Shown piece by piece: positions 43,629 through 53,553 of a DNA stretch of 64,000 nt (position 1 is the first letter of the stretch; each line of letters starts with the position of its first letter). The DNA lies in the NCBI GenBank assembly GCA_910586395.1, contig CAJUFX010000001.1, positions 8,416 to 72,415 of the forward strand, written 5' to 3'. A model generated the notes under the pieces. It did no database searches, was not told the DNA's origin, and was given only the letters and a program-made list of their open reading frames with translations. The stretch is from an uncultured Bacteroidales bacterium. Its GTDB lineage: Bacteria > Bacteroidota > Bacteroidia > Bacteroidales > P3. Both the position numbers and the translations under genes were made by a program.

Positions 43629-44422
43629 AAACTGATTTCCTTTAAGAATCTTACTTTTATCTCATCGCCCTCCCGCAAGAACGGCAGGGCGCCAAAACGG
43701 ATTTCCTCGTCAATACATGCCACCGTATAATAATAACGGTTTCTCACTTTAACTTTCGTCAGATAGTGACCCGGCGCCGGCTTGAGCTTGAATTTGCTCG
43801 AAGCCTCGAACACGTCCTGATGCCAGGCGCCGTTGATGAAATAGGGATAGCCCAACAACCGGTTGGCCGCCTCCACACGCCCGGCCTGCAACAGACGCCG
43901 CACCTGCGACGAACTGACCGCCTCCCCGTCCACCGTATATTCCGGATAACGTTCCACCGCAAACCCGTATCGCTCTCCCCAGGCCGACATCTGTTCGTAA
44001 CCGCCCTGCCGGTCATGCCCGAAATTGTGGTTGAAGCCGATAATCATCCGCTTGACTTGCAGACAATCGACGAGAATTTCCCGCACGAAACGTTCGGCCG
44101 GCATGGCGGCGAAATCCGCGTCGAAATGCAACACCAACAGATTCTGCAGGCCGGCCGCCGCCAAAAGTTCTTCCTTTTCGGTATCGGTGGTCAAAAGCCG
44201 AAAATTTTTCCGGAAAGCCTCTTCGCCCTGCAAAACCATGCGCGGATGCGGGCTGAAGGATATCAGTACACTCTCGCCCCCCAAAGCCGCCGCCTGCCGG
44301 TTCAGCAAATCGATGATGGAACGGTGCGCGCAATGCACGCCGTCATAAGACCCCACGGTCACGACCGGATTACGGACGGGTTTCCACTGAGCCGGATCCC
44401 GGCAGATTTTCATCGCCTTCAT
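43625..44422 (-). CDS. ribF: RibF-like FAD synthetase with degenerate riboflavin-kinase domain
   Basis: 265 residues. The N-terminal 180 are a clear FAD synthetase (FMN adenylyltransferase) domain, with GSYDGVHCAH, FSPHPRMVL, GFNHNFGHDRQG and SSSQVRRLL. The C-terminal part begins normally (LLGYPYFING) but lacks the G-x-PTAN motif that binds ATP-magnesium in riboflavin kinase, and is about 40 residues shorter than usual. It can be predicted to make FAD from FMN, while FMN synthesis may need another enzyme. Confidence 0.88.
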   Translation of the reverse strand: MKAMKICRDPAQWKPVRNPVVTVGSYDGVHCAHRSIIDLLNRQAAALGGESVLISFSPHPRMVLQGEEAFRKNFRLLTTDTEKEELLAAAGLQNLLVLHFDADFAAMPAERFVREILVDCLQVKRMIIGFNHNFGHDRQGGYEQMSAWGERYGFAVERYPEYTVDGEAVSSSQVRRLLQAGRVEAANRLLGYPYFINGAWHQDVFEASSKFKLKPAPGHYLTKVKVRNRYYYTVACIDEEIRFGALPFLREGDEIKVRFLKEISL

Positions 44423-44438
44423 GATTGCGCTTTAAACC

Positions 44439-46196
44439 TTAAAACGAGAACGTAATGCCGGCCATCAGATTGAAACGATAGGTCGGATAATCGTTCCATT
44501 TATAATAGCGGTAAGCTATCAGGTTGTTCAAATCGACAAAGGCCGACCAACGTTTGAAAAAGCGGTATTCCAAACCCGCGCTCCAATCAAATCCGCCCTT
44601 GAGCGTCACTTCCTCGCCGAAATGGTTGTGCGCCTTCATGTTCGTATAACCGGCTATTTCGGACTTCACGATGAACTTATGGCCGATGTCGTAACGGAAC
44701 ATGACACCCGCCCGGAAGGCCGGCGTATAGAGCAGATGCTTGTTGTAATAGTTATATTCGGCCTCCACATGCGCCATGATACGGTCGTCCCAATGCAGGT
44801 TCAACTCGCCCTTGACCTGGAACTGAAAGACTTTTTCGGTGTAAAGCGGTTTGAAATCGTTGTAACCGACGGAATTGATGGCGGCCACACCGTTTTGGTA
44901 CGTATAATAGAAATAATCGAAACTCAGATGATTGCCCAACCAATGCGCGGAAGCCGTCAAGGCAAAATCGATTTCCTTCGTCAGATTGCTCTTGATGCCG
45001 AGATAAACGTAAAGTTTCTCGCGCGAAAACGCCAAATCATCCGCGTCGAACGGATGTAGGAATGGATTGATTTCCGACGCCGACAGAATCGTATTGCGCT
45101 TCACGCGGCCATCGACGCCCACATAGATATCCAGAATATCGGGCACAGCCTGAACGTTCAAACGTACACGCGGATTGAACTGGAACTTGTTGCCGTCGCG
45201 GCTGTCGCCGAATACATGAAAACACAGCCCCGCATCCAAGTCGAAAATGTCGTAGCGGTAGGAAACGGTCGGTTCCACGCGCAACAGAAACGCATTATCC
45301 ACCGGATCGTCCTGATGCGGCCGATGCATATAATCACCGAAGAAAACGCGTGCCCCGATATCCAAACGATCCACATTGTCGGACTGTTGCGCGATACGCT
45401 TGGAAAAACCGCCGGACGCTTCCACGATATTTTCCATGCCGTGCCAGTTGTTCCGGCCGAAATCGTAATAGAGCTGCGCGCCGTAACGCCAATCGTCCGG
45501 TTGGACGGCCCGATCACTGAATGTCAGCCGTCCATCCATGTTCTGAAACCAACGCACCGCCTGATCACGATAGATTTTATTGAAATCTTCATCCACCGCC
45601 AACAAACCGCTTATCGAATCGTAAAGCCCGTCGCGCAAACCATAGGCGTTGACCTTGGTCTGCCGGTAATTCAAATCGAGCCGTACCTTGAACTTCTTAG
45701 CGAAAATCTCACCCGACAAGTCGCCTTCGTTATACGAGTGGTCGGTCTTGAACCGGCTGTAATCCTTGATACGTCCGTAAGCGGAATGATGCTTGTAGGA
45801 GGCGGCGAATCCATATTGTTGCGAACGCCCCATGGCCAGATAGGCTTCGGCCAAAGGCGACAGATGGGTTCCGAAACCGATTTTGAGATGCTGGTTGAAA
45901 AGCCGTTCCACCGGCTCCCCCGCCACCTTGGCCGGTTTGATGTTCTCGACCGGATAGGTCGTCTGGACAGGACGGGAGATAATCTCGTAAACGGCCGAAT
46001 CGACACGGTGGTTCGTGTCGGCCGGCATCCCCGGCTGCAAAAGCGGTTTGCGCGCCACGTCCAACACCGGTTGATACGGCGCTACAACCACAACCCGTTC
46101 TTGATATGGCCGATCGTCCGTCGTCTGAGCCCGGACCGCTGAAACGGCCGGACCGACCGCCAGCCCCAAAAATATGATGATTGATGACTTGCTCAT
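44439..46196 (-). CDS. Outer-membrane beta-barrel protein (TonB-receptor-like without plug)
   Basis: 585 residues with a signal peptide (cleaved near VRAQ) and a short N-terminal segment rich in Pro and Val. About 470 residues of alternating amphipathic strands follow, finishing in FNLMAGITFSF, a C-terminal aromatic typical of outer-membrane barrels. No TonB box or plug domain is evident. It lies 5 bp after a large TPR protein, a pair that recurs in Bacteroidota. An envelope assembly or transport role is only inferred. Confidence 0.85.
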   Translation of the reverse strand: MSKSSIIIFLGLAVGPAVSAVRAQTTDDRPYQERVVVVAPYQPVLDVARKPLLQPGMPADTNHRVDSAVYEIISRPVQTTYPVENIKPAKVAGEPVERLFNQHLKIGFGTHLSPLAEAYLAMGRSQQYGFAASYKHHSAYGRIKDYSRFKTDHSYNEGDLSGEIFAKKFKVRLDLNYRQTKVNAYGLRDGLYDSISGLLAVDEDFNKIYRDQAVRWFQNMDGRLTFSDRAVQPDDWRYGAQLYYDFGRNNWHGMENIVEASGGFSKRIAQQSDNVDRLDIGARVFFGDYMHRPHQDDPVDNAFLLRVEPTVSYRYDIFDLDAGLCFHVFGDSRDGNKFQFNPRVRLNVQAVPDILDIYVGVDGRVKRNTILSASEINPFLHPFDADDLAFSREKLYVYLGIKSNLTKEIDFALTASAHWLGNHLSFDYFYYTYQNGVAAINSVGYNDFKPLYTEKVFQFQVKGELNLHWDDRIMAHVEAEYNYYNKHLLYTPAFRAGVMFRYDIGHKFIVKSEIAGYTNMKAHNHFGEEVTLKGGFDWSAGLEYRFFKRWSAFVDLNNLIAYRYYKWNDYPTYRFNLMAGITFSF

Positions 46197-46201
46197 TGCC
46201 T

Positions 46202-49200
46202 TTACATTTCAGGTATTACTATTTCCTCTTCTTCCGCATAGCGTTCGGCCCGCTCCCGTTCCTCCAGTTCGCGTTCGGCCTGTTCCACCGCTTCGATGGC
46301 CGCATACTTCTGCCGCGCGATTTCCACCAAATCGGCGCCTTCGTAATTGTCCATAATGCTCTGTAACGTCTGCTTCGCCTGCAAGACATTGCCTTTATAC
46401 TCGTATATATCGGCCCAAAGCATATAGACCTTCGCCAAATAGTAGTCTTCGGCCGGCGCATCCGCGATATAATCGAAAATAAGCTGTTCGGCCGTATTGT
46501 AATCGCCGTTCTTCACACGTTGTTCCATCATATAGTAACGCGCCTCGGCCTGCACGTTCGGATCGGTTGCGTTCAACAACTCGTCGTACATCTGCTTGGC
46601 CAAACCGACATCGCCCGTCTTGAGCGCGACACGCGCCGCATAAAGGACGGCTTCCTGACGGTCGGAGGCCGGAATGCCGTCGCGCCGCAGATAAGAAAGC
46701 ACGGCTTCCAAGGTGTATTTATCCTGACCGAGCCGGTAAAAACAACGCATACGTCCCATCAAGGCTTCGTTTTCCAAAGACGGACTCTGCAAAGCCACCA
46801 TCTGTTTATAGAAATGCAAGGCCGTTTCGTAATCGCCGCGCCCATAACTCAAAGCCGCGGCACGCTGTACGGCCTTTTCGGTAAACTCGCAGGCCGGCAT
46901 GTGCGCCACCTTGGCGTAAGCGGCCTCGGCCACGCTGTCCTTACCTTGCCGATACGCGCATTCACCGAGATAGAACCAAGCCGGCGTAATGAAATAGCCC
47001 TGCGGGAAATCTTGCAAATACCGTTCGAACCCCTCGGTCGCCGCCTCGCAATCGCCCTCCATATAACGGTTTTCGACGGCCAGATAACTGATGGAGTCTT
47101 TCTCGCCTTCCTCTATCCGAACCGTATAGGGCAGGTTCTTGACATACGTAAAGAATTCGTCCACCCGGTTCAACGCCATGTAGATGTTGCGGATATTGAC
47201 CAACGCCTGCTTGGCTTCCACCGAAGCCGGGTATTCCGCATTGAGCCGCTGGAAATTCTCCAACGCGCGCGCCGACTCACCCCTATTGAAATAAATCATG
47301 CCGATTTTCAACAAAGCCGCGCGCGCCAAGGCCTGACGCGGATAGCCGTCGTGCAACTGCTGGTAATACATCAACGCCTTGTCGTTCTGCTCCAACACGA
47401 GATATGTTGCCGCCAATTCATTGATGGCCATTGACATATAAGCCGTCCGCGGATAATTTTCGATGAGCCACAGCAAACCGTCGGCTTTCTCCTGATAGCG
47501 TCCCTGCGCGCCTTTGCACAACGCACGCTGATAATAGGCGTAATCCAAGGGTTCCACCTCCTTGCGAATGACTTTGGCATAATAATCTTCGGCTTGTTCG
47601 AAATGCCGCAACATGAATTCACAATCGCCCGCCCGCAGGTAAGCGTCGGACAAATAAGCCGTATCGGCATCGCGGCAGACGGCGAAAAAGCGTTTCCACT
47701 GCGTCAAGGCATCTTCGTACCGAATCCCGTCCATATAGAGATAGCCGAGGTTGTAATGCCCCATGGCGTATTCGGGCGTCGAAACGGCATCCGGCCGCGC
47801 CACAAAGGCCTCGTAACGCAGAAGCGCGCTGTCCGCCTTGTCGAGTTGCCAGGCGCTCTCGGCCGACCAGAACAGCGCGCGGGCTGCCAAAACGTCTTCG
47901 GTCAACTCCCGTTCCGCCGCCTCGAAAGAGGACTCCGCCAAATCGTATTTGCGACTTTGAAACGCCTCCTGCCCGCGGTTGAACAGCAGATTCTGTTTGA
48001 CCTGCCGCAATTCGTAAGACAAGGGCTGCAGTTTCTCGACGGCGGTCAAGGCCTCCGCATAATGACGGTTCCGGCTGTAGGCGCTCAGCATATATTCGTA
48101 TATCTTGCGCCTGTAGGCCGACTGCGGATAAGCCTCGAGAAAGTCGGTAAAGACCGTCACAGACTCTTTATAGGGCGCCAAGCCCAACTCATAACTCAGA
48201 CGCGCGTAATGATACATCGCGTCTTCCTGCACAACCGGATTGAACGCCAGACGGGAGGCGTCGCGGAACGCATCCATGGCAAATTTCTTCTCGCCGCGCT
48301 GCACGTAACAATAGCCCAAATGATAATACGCGCTCTGCGCCAGCTCGCTGTCTTTATCCACGCTCAAAACGCGTAAAAAATAATGCGAAGCCGTATCGTA
48401 AATCCGTTGCTTATAATAAATATAGCCTAAAATATAATCGCCGTCTTTATCCGGACGCTGGGCGGAACGATCGAAATAAAGTTTCATATAAGGCAGAGCG
48501 CGGTCATAATCGCCGAGTTGGTAATACGATTCACCGACCAGACGCGCGACCTCGGGCAGGCGCTTGGGCGAAGCCGCATCCATGAGTTCCGCCGCCAGAC
48601 CGACCACCTCGCGGTACCGTCCCTGCATATAGTAAATCTGCTGTACGTAATACGGCACCAAGGTCTTGAATGTCGGGTCGCCCTTGATTTTCTCAAATTC
48701 GTTCAGAGCGTTTTGGTATTTGCCTTCCATATAAAGGATGTAGGCATAATAGTAACCCGCCACAACCCGATATCGGCCGGACGATTCGGTCAACGGCCAA
48801 AGGTGCAGTTTGGCTTCGTCGTATCTTTTGATACTGAAAGCCGCATAACCGGCATGAAAACGGAAACCCTCCGCTTCTTCCGGCGCGAGTTCTTCCGCCA
48901 CTACGTGCGCATAAGCCTCATAAGCCTCTTTATATTGTTTGTAATAATACAGATAATCACCCATCGCGAGCCAAGCCTCCTGTATATGGGCACTCATCGG
49001 ATAGCGTTCGATGAAATCCCGCAAATCGACCTGCGCGTTGCGGTGATAAAGCTTGGCGCCGCATACGGCCGCATAGAAAGCCGATTCGCCCCGATAGTAA
49101 TCATCTTCCGGCGCCGTCCGGTCCGCCATTTTTTCGGACACCCGGATGAACTGCTTGCGGGCCGAAGCGTATTTCGCCTTGCCGTAAAGTTCCAACGCAT

Positions 49201-49327
49201 CCCGGTACATGGCCTCAGGCCGGTCGTAAAACGCCGTACTCTGAGCCGTCAGGCCGGCGCCTGTCCACAGGCAGAAAAGTCCGATCAAAAATCCCGCGAC
49301 CAGACTGTTTTTCAGAAATCTTTCCAT
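46202..49327 (-). CDS. Large secreted tetratricopeptide-repeat protein
   Basis: 1041 residues with an N-terminal signal sequence (KNSLVAGFLIGLFCLWTGAG...). Roughly twenty-plus TPR or Sel1-like helical pairs run to about 990, for example AKYASARKQFIRVSEK, GKYQNALNEFEKIKG and GQDKYTLEAVLSYLR. The C-terminus is a Glu/Arg-rich helix. It probably works in the periplasm or at the outer-membrane inner face as a scaffold for the downstream barrel protein. Its start overlaps the def stop by one base. Confidence 0.87.
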   Translation of the reverse strand: MERFLKNSLVAGFLIGLFCLWTGAGLTAQSTAFYDRPEAMYRDALELYGKAKYASARKQFIRVSEKMADRTAPEDDYYRGESAFYAAVCGAKLYHRNAQVDLRDFIERYPMSAHIQEAWLAMGDYLYYYKQYKEAYEAYAHVVAEELAPEEAEGFRFHAGYAAFSIKRYDEAKLHLWPLTESSGRYRVVAGYYYAYILYMEGKYQNALNEFEKIKGDPTFKTLVPYYVQQIYYMQGRYREVVGLAAELMDAASPKRLPEVARLVGESYYQLGDYDRALPYMKLYFDRSAQRPDKDGDYILGYIYYKQRIYDTASHYFLRVLSVDKDSELAQSAYYHLGYCYVQRGEKKFAMDAFRDASRLAFNPVVQEDAMYHYARLSYELGLAPYKESVTVFTDFLEAYPQSAYRRKIYEYMLSAYSRNRHYAEALTAVEKLQPLSYELRQVKQNLLFNRGQEAFQSRKYDLAESSFEAAERELTEDVLAARALFWSAESAWQLDKADSALLRYEAFVARPDAVSTPEYAMGHYNLGYLYMDGIRYEDALTQWKRFFAVCRDADTAYLSDAYLRAGDCEFMLRHFEQAEDYYAKVIRKEVEPLDYAYYQRALCKGAQGRYQEKADGLLWLIENYPRTAYMSMAINELAATYLVLEQNDKALMYYQQLHDGYPRQALARAALLKIGMIYFNRGESARALENFQRLNAEYPASVEAKQALVNIRNIYMALNRVDEFFTYVKNLPYTVRIEEGEKDSISYLAVENRYMEGDCEAATEGFERYLQDFPQGYFITPAWFYLGECAYRQGKDSVAEAAYAKVAHMPACEFTEKAVQRAAALSYGRGDYETALHFYKQMVALQSPSLENEALMGRMRCFYRLGQDKYTLEAVLSYLRRDGIPASDRQEAVLYAARVALKTGDVGLAKQMYDELLNATDPNVQAEARYYMMEQRVKNGDYNTAEQLIFDYIADAPAEDYYLAKVYMLWADIYEYKGNVLQAKQTLQSIMDNYEGADLVEIARQKYAAIEAVEQAERELEERERAERYAEEEEIVIPEM

Positions 49328-49917
49328 TATTGCCTTTTCTTTGCCGTGCCCAATTTCATACGGTATTCCACACGGACATCGCCGCGCGCGATTTTGTCGA
49401 GCCGTTTCTTCAACATCGCCCGACGCAACGTACTCAAATGGTCCACAAACGTTTTACCTTCTATATGATCGTATTCATGCTGGAACACCCGCGCCACATA
49501 ACCGTCGTAGGTTTCCTCATGCCACTGGAATTGTTCGTCCTGATAGCGGACCGTGATGACCGGCTTACGATAGACTTCCGCGTAAAGTCCCGGGAAACTC
49601 AAACAGCCTTCATCGAAGCCCCAGGGTTCGCCCTCTTCCCCCAACAATTGCGGATTGATGAAAGCCTTTCGGAATGGCTCGGCTGGCGTCTTAAGGCCGG
49701 CCGACGGCCCGTCGTCCAAACGTATGGGCGGTACGTCCACGACGAACAGCCTCAACGACAAATCGATCTGAGGCGCAGCCAAGCCGACGCCCCCGGCCTT
49801 TTCCATCGTTTCGAACATGTCGGCCACTAACTTGGACAGTTCCGGATAATCTTCCGGCACTTCCGCGGCCTGCCTGCGCAATACGGGTGCCCCGTACGAT
49901 ACAATCGGATATATCAT
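49327..49917 (-). CDS. def: Peptide deformylase
   Basis: Removes the N-formyl group of nascent proteins using Fe2+ or Zn2+. The 196 residues contain GGVGLAAPQI, EGCLSFPG with the metal cysteine, and QHEYDHIEG with both metal histidines and catalytic glutamate. It is about 20 residues longer than many homologues owing to a loop near 75-95. It lies 13 bp after ruvX. Confidence 0.97.
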   Translation of the reverse strand: MIYPIVSYGAPVLRRQAAEVPEDYPELSKLVADMFETMEKAGGVGLAAPQIDLSLRLFVVDVPPIRLDDGPSAGLKTPAEPFRKAFINPQLLGEEGEPWGFDEGCLSFPGLYAEVYRKPVITVRYQDEQFQWHEETYDGYVARVFQHEYDHIEGKTFVDHLSTLRRAMLKKRLDKIARGDVRVEYRMKLGTAKKRQ

Positions 49918-49930
49918 AGTCTATGCTTTT

Positions 49931-50347
49931 TCAAATATTCGGATTTTGCATATAAGTCTGCAATATCAGTGTGGCGCTGATCGCATCTACCAACCCTTTG
50001 TCCTGCCGTTTCTTCTTTTTGAGCCCGGCATCCGTCATCGTCCGAAACGCTATTTTCGATGTAAAACGCTCGTCCACGCGCACAATCGGGATTTGCGGAC
50101 ATTGCTTTGCCAACCGCCGCACGAACGGTTCTATGTAACGCGTGCTTTCGGAAGGCGTCCCATCCATCTGCAACGGCTGCCCCACGACAATCGTCTCCAC
50201 CTCTTCCCGCCGCATGTAATCGGCCAAAAAAGCCTCCAATCCGGCGGTCGGCACCGTTTCAAGTGCATGGGCGATAAGTTTGAGCGGATCCGTCACGGCG
50301 ATGCCGCAACGTTTTTGACCGTAATCGATGGCTAATATTCTGCCCAT
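49931..50347 (-). CDS. ruvX: RuvX/YqgF-type Holliday junction resolvase-like protein
   Basis: 138-residue RNase H-fold nuclease, considered to process the 5' end of 16S pre-rRNA or Holliday junctions. Acidic residue motifs are ILAIDYGQKRCGIAVTD, VVGQPLQMDGTPSE and VRVDERFTS; the final conserved aspartate lies in GLVDAISATLIL. It is the first gene of the minus-strand unit ruvX-def-TPR-barrel-ribF-yggS. Confidence 0.95.
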   Translation of the reverse strand: MGRILAIDYGQKRCGIAVTDPLKLIAHALETVPTAGLEAFLADYMRREEVETIVVGQPLQMDGTPSESTRYIEPFVRRLAKQCPQIPIVRVDERFTSKIAFRTMTDAGLKKKKRQDKGLVDAISATLILQTYMQNPNI

Positions 50348-50412
50348 AATTTTATCGCGACCGATCGGCCGGCTCGAAAAGCCGGCACCCCGCGTCCGTT
50401 TTCTAATTTTTG

Positions 50413-50420
50413 CAAAAATA
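50413..50420 (-). promoter_or_regulatory. Candidate -7 element for the ruvX unit
   Basis: CAAAAATA on plus is TATTTTTG on minus, matching TAnnTTTG, about 65 bp upstream of ruvX. No -33 match at 19-21 bp. The surrounding 250-bp gap is A+T-rich. Confidence 0.45.
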
Positions 50421-50556
50421 CGAAAAATCCTGCATTTTCACATGCGTCCAGCCGGTAAAAAAAGACCGTTTTCTATTAAATAATCAAGTATTTGACCATC
50501 TTGATTTTATTAACATTTTTTAACATTTCGACCGATGGTGCGACCGGGGTTTTCCT

Positions 50557-50564
50557 TATCTTTG
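50557..50564 (+). promoter_or_regulatory. Candidate -7 element for the moxR-bat operon
   Basis: TATCTTTG fits TAnnTTTG perfectly, 33 bp before the moxR start. A clear -33 TTTG is missing (ggtg at that place). Confidence 0.6.
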
Positions 50565-50596
50565 CATTTGTTTAACCTGACAAAAATCCTACATTT

Positions 50597-51592
50597 ATGG
50601 CAGAGCCTATAGACATCAAAGAACTCAACGAGAAAATCGAAAGGGAAAGCGCCTTTCTGGATTTGCTCACGCTTGAAATGAACAAGAACATCGTGGGACA
50701 GAAAGCCATGGTGGAACGCCTGCTGATCGGTTTGCTGGCCAACGGCCATATTTTGCTCGAAGGCGTGCCGGGACTTGCGAAGACCTTGGCCATCAAAACG
50801 CTCTCGCAGGCCATAGACGCCGGATTCAGCCGCATCCAGTTCACGCCCGACCTCCTGCCGGCCGACGTCATCGGCACACAGATCTACAGCCAGAAAGACG
50901 AACGCTTCGTCAGCCGGAAAGGTCCCGTTTTCGCCAACTTCGTCTTAGCCGACGAAATCAACCGTGCGCCGGCCAAGGTACAGAGCGCGCTTCTGGAAGC
51001 CATGCAGGAACATCAGATAACGATAGGCGAAGAGACCTATCGGTTGGACGACCCGTTCTTAGTGTTGGCCACACAAAACCCCATCGAACAGGAAGGCACC
51101 TACCCGTTGCCCGAAGCCCAGGTGGATCGCTTCATGCTCAAAGTCGTCATCGGCTATCCGAGCAAGGAAGAGGAGAAACAGATTATCCGCCAGAATATCG
51201 GCAACGAAAAGCCGCAGATAAAACCGGTGGTCTCGCTCGACACCATCCGCAAAGCCCGCGCGTTGACAAAAGAAGTTTATGTGGATGAAAAAATAGAGAA
51301 CTACATCACCGACATTGTGTTCGCCACCCGCTATCCCGACCGTTATCACTTGGATAAATTCGCGCCGCTGATCGCCTACGGCGCCTCGCCGCGCGCCAGC
51401 ATCAACCTGGCTTTGGCCGGCAAGGCCTACGCCTTCCTGAAACGCCGCGGCTATGTGATTCCGGAAGACATCCGCGCCGTCTGCTTCGACGTCATGCGCC
51501 ACCGCATCGGCCTGACCTACGAGGCGGAGGCTGAAAACATCCGTACGGAAGACATCCTGAACGAAATTCTCAACACGGTAGAAGTACCCTAA
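50597..51592 (+). CDS. MoxR-family AAA+ ATPase
   Basis: 331-residue AAA+ chaperone that works with von Willebrand A proteins in complex maturation. Walker A is the MoxR-type GVPGLAKT at 56-63, Walker B is VLADEINRAP, and later sensor motifs include LATQNPIEQEGTYPLPEAQ with the arginine region following. It heads the Bat aerotolerance operon. Confidence 0.95.
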   Translation: MAEPIDIKELNEKIERESAFLDLLTLEMNKNIVGQKAMVERLLIGLLANGHILLEGVPGLAKTLAIKTLSQAIDAGFSRIQFTPDLLPADVIGTQIYSQKDERFVSRKGPVFANFVLADEINRAPAKVQSALLEAMQEHQITIGEETYRLDDPFLVLATQNPIEQEGTYPLPEAQVDRFMLKVVIGYPSKEEEKQIIRQNIGNEKPQIKPVVSLDTIRKARALTKEVYVDEKIENYITDIVFATRYPDRYHLDKFAPLIAYGASPRASINLALAGKAYAFLKRRGYVIPEDIRAVCFDVMRHRIGLTYEAEAENIRTEDILNEILNTVEVP

Positions 51593-51597
51593 ACCTT

Positions 51598-52464
51598 ATG
51601 GAAACTTCCGATTTATTAAAAAAAGTCCGGAAAATCGAAATCAAGACCAAAGATCTTTCGAATCAGATTTTCTCCGGCCAATACCACAGCGCGTTCAAAG
51701 GACGCGGCATGGCGTTCAGTGAAGTGCGCGAATACGGGTTCGGCGACGACGTACGCTTCATCGACTGGAACGTGACAGCCCGGTTTCACAAACCGTATGT
51801 CAAGGTCTTCGAAGAGGAACGGGAACTGACGGTAATGCTGCTCATCGACGTGAGCGCCTCCAACGAATTCGGCACGCGCGGTCAAAGCAAACGCCTCGCG
51901 ATGACCGAAATCGCGGCCATTCTCGCGTTTTCGGCCATCGCCAACAACGACAAAGTGGGCTTGCTGTTTTTCAGTTCGGAAGTCGAGAAGTACATCCCAC
52001 CGCAAAAGGGACGCCAACATATCCTGCGCATCATACGGGAATTGCTGGAATTCAAACCGAAGCACAAGGGAACGAACCTAAGCGAAGCCTTGCGTTATTT
52101 CCGTAACGTGCACAAACGGAAATGCACGGCTTTCCTGCTCTCCGACTTCGTGGACAGCCATTCCTACGAAGACGCGCTCAAAATCGTCTCCAAAGGGCAC
52201 GACCTTTCGGCCATCTGTCTGTACGACCCGTTGGAAACCGCCTTGCCTGACGTGGGCCTGTTGCGCGTAACCGACAACGAAAACGGGCAATCCTACCTGA
52301 TTGACACGCATGCGCCCGCCAACCGCGCCGCCTACGCGGCCTACCGGCAGGCACAACGCAAACGGACCCACGGCCTGCTCGCCAAATACGGCATCCGCCA
52401 TGCGGACGTCGCAACAGGCGAAGACTATGTTAAGCCCCTTATTACCATGTTTAACCGAATTTAA
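51598..52464 (+). CDS. DUF58 protein (VWA-like)
   Basis: 288-residue cytoplasmic protein with the DUF58 core EYGFGDDVRFIDWNVTAR and a following VWA-like fold (LLIDVSASNEFG). It resembles the intermediate between the MoxR ATPase and the Bat proteins and starts 5 bp after moxR. Biochemical activity is not established for the family. Confidence 0.92.
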   Translation: METSDLLKKVRKIEIKTKDLSNQIFSGQYHSAFKGRGMAFSEVREYGFGDDVRFIDWNVTARFHKPYVKVFEEERELTVMLLIDVSASNEFGTRGQSKRLAMTEIAAILAFSAIANNDKVGLLFFSSEVEKYIPPQKGRQHILRIIRELLEFKPKHKGTNLSEALRYFRNVHKRKCTAFLLSDFVDSHSYEDALKIVSKGHDLSAICLYDPLETALPDVGLLRVTDNENGQSYLIDTHAPANRAAYAAYRQAQRKRTHGLLAKYGIRHADVATGEDYVKPLITMFNRI

Positions 52465-52479
52465 AAGCTTTTTTTCGAC

Positions 52480-53553
52480 ATGACGGCCGTTTCGTTTCTT
52501 AGCCGGTTCGGATACCGGACAAGGCTGTGGCTGACCGCCGGCCTATTGGCCTATTGCGGGACGCGCGCCACCGCCAGTCCCACCCTGCGTGTCTTCTGTG
52601 ACAGCGCGGCCTGGATCGGCGACAGCCTCTCGCTAAAATTGCAATACGAAGGTTCAGACCCGCGTAACGTTCTGTTTCCGGTGTTGGATCCGCAAGCCTA
52701 TCCTGGGCTGGAATTCTTTTCCGCCACACCCGAACGGGATACGGCTTACGACAAGGAAAGCGGTTTGTTCCGCCTGCAAGCCGCCTACCCGTTCACGATT
52801 TATACGGCCGGCACTTACGCCATTCCGCCGGTTTCATTCCGTGTATTCGAAAACGGAAAAATCCTGATTTACGATACCGACACGCTGTGGATCAACATTT
52901 ACGAACCCGACGTGGATACGGAACAAGCCATACGCGATATCAAAGCCATTCAACCGGTTTCGGCCTGGGAACGCATAGGCGACTACATTCGACGCAACTA
53001 CCTTTGGCTGAGTGCCATCGCACTGGCATTGGCGGCGGCCGGGTTCGGCTGGTATTATTGGCGGCGCAAACGGCGTGACCTGCCGGTGTTTTCGGCGCCC
53101 AAGCCGGTGGTTCCGCCTTTGGACCAAGCTTTGGCAGACCTCAGGAAACTCAAGGCCAAACAACTCTGGCAACAGAACCGCGTCAAGGAATACTATACGG
53201 AACTGACGGACATCCTGCGCGTCTTTTTGGCGGCGGAATACCGCATTGCGGCCATCGAAATGACATCGGACGAATGTCTGGAAGCCCTGCGTATGAATCA
53301 TCCCGAACGCAAGGAAGATATCCGGAACTTAGGTCTTGTTTTCCGTACCGCCGACCTGGTCAAATTTGCCAAGGGCGAACCGCAACCCTCGGAGCACGAA
53401 GACTGCTTCCGCCTGATATGGCGGTTTGTGACCGCTCATAAACAGGAATCGCCCGCCCCTACGGCCGCGGACGTCGCGGACCGGACCGCCAATCCGCCGA
53501 CAGACACGCCGACCGAAACTCCTCAAACCCGAAACGACCATGAACTTGAGTGA
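52480..53553 (+). CDS. Bat-operon membrane protein, hypothetical
   Basis: 357 residues with an N-terminal signal (cleavage near TAS) and an immunoglobulin-like periplasmic domain (about 35-155). A transmembrane helix follows at about 177-195, then a cytoplasmic helical domain ending in a Pro/Thr-rich tail. Genes of this architecture always accompany moxR, DUF58 and batA in Bacteroidota aerotolerance loci. Its 3' end overlaps batA by 14 bp, indicating tight coupling. Function is unknown. Confidence 0.8.
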   Translation: MTAVSFLSRFGYRTRLWLTAGLLAYCGTRATASPTLRVFCDSAAWIGDSLSLKLQYEGSDPRNVLFPVLDPQAYPGLEFFSATPERDTAYDKESGLFRLQAAYPFTIYTAGTYAIPPVSFRVFENGKILIYDTDTLWINIYEPDVDTEQAIRDIKAIQPVSAWERIGDYIRRNYLWLSAIALALAAAGFGWYYWRRKRRDLPVFSAPKPVVPPLDQALADLRKLKAKQLWQQNRVKEYYTELTDILRVFLAAEYRIAAIEMTSDECLEALRMNHPERKEDIRNLGLVFRTADLVKFAKGEPQPSEHEDCFRLIWRFVTAHKQESPAPTAADVADRTANPPTDTPTETPQTRNDHELE

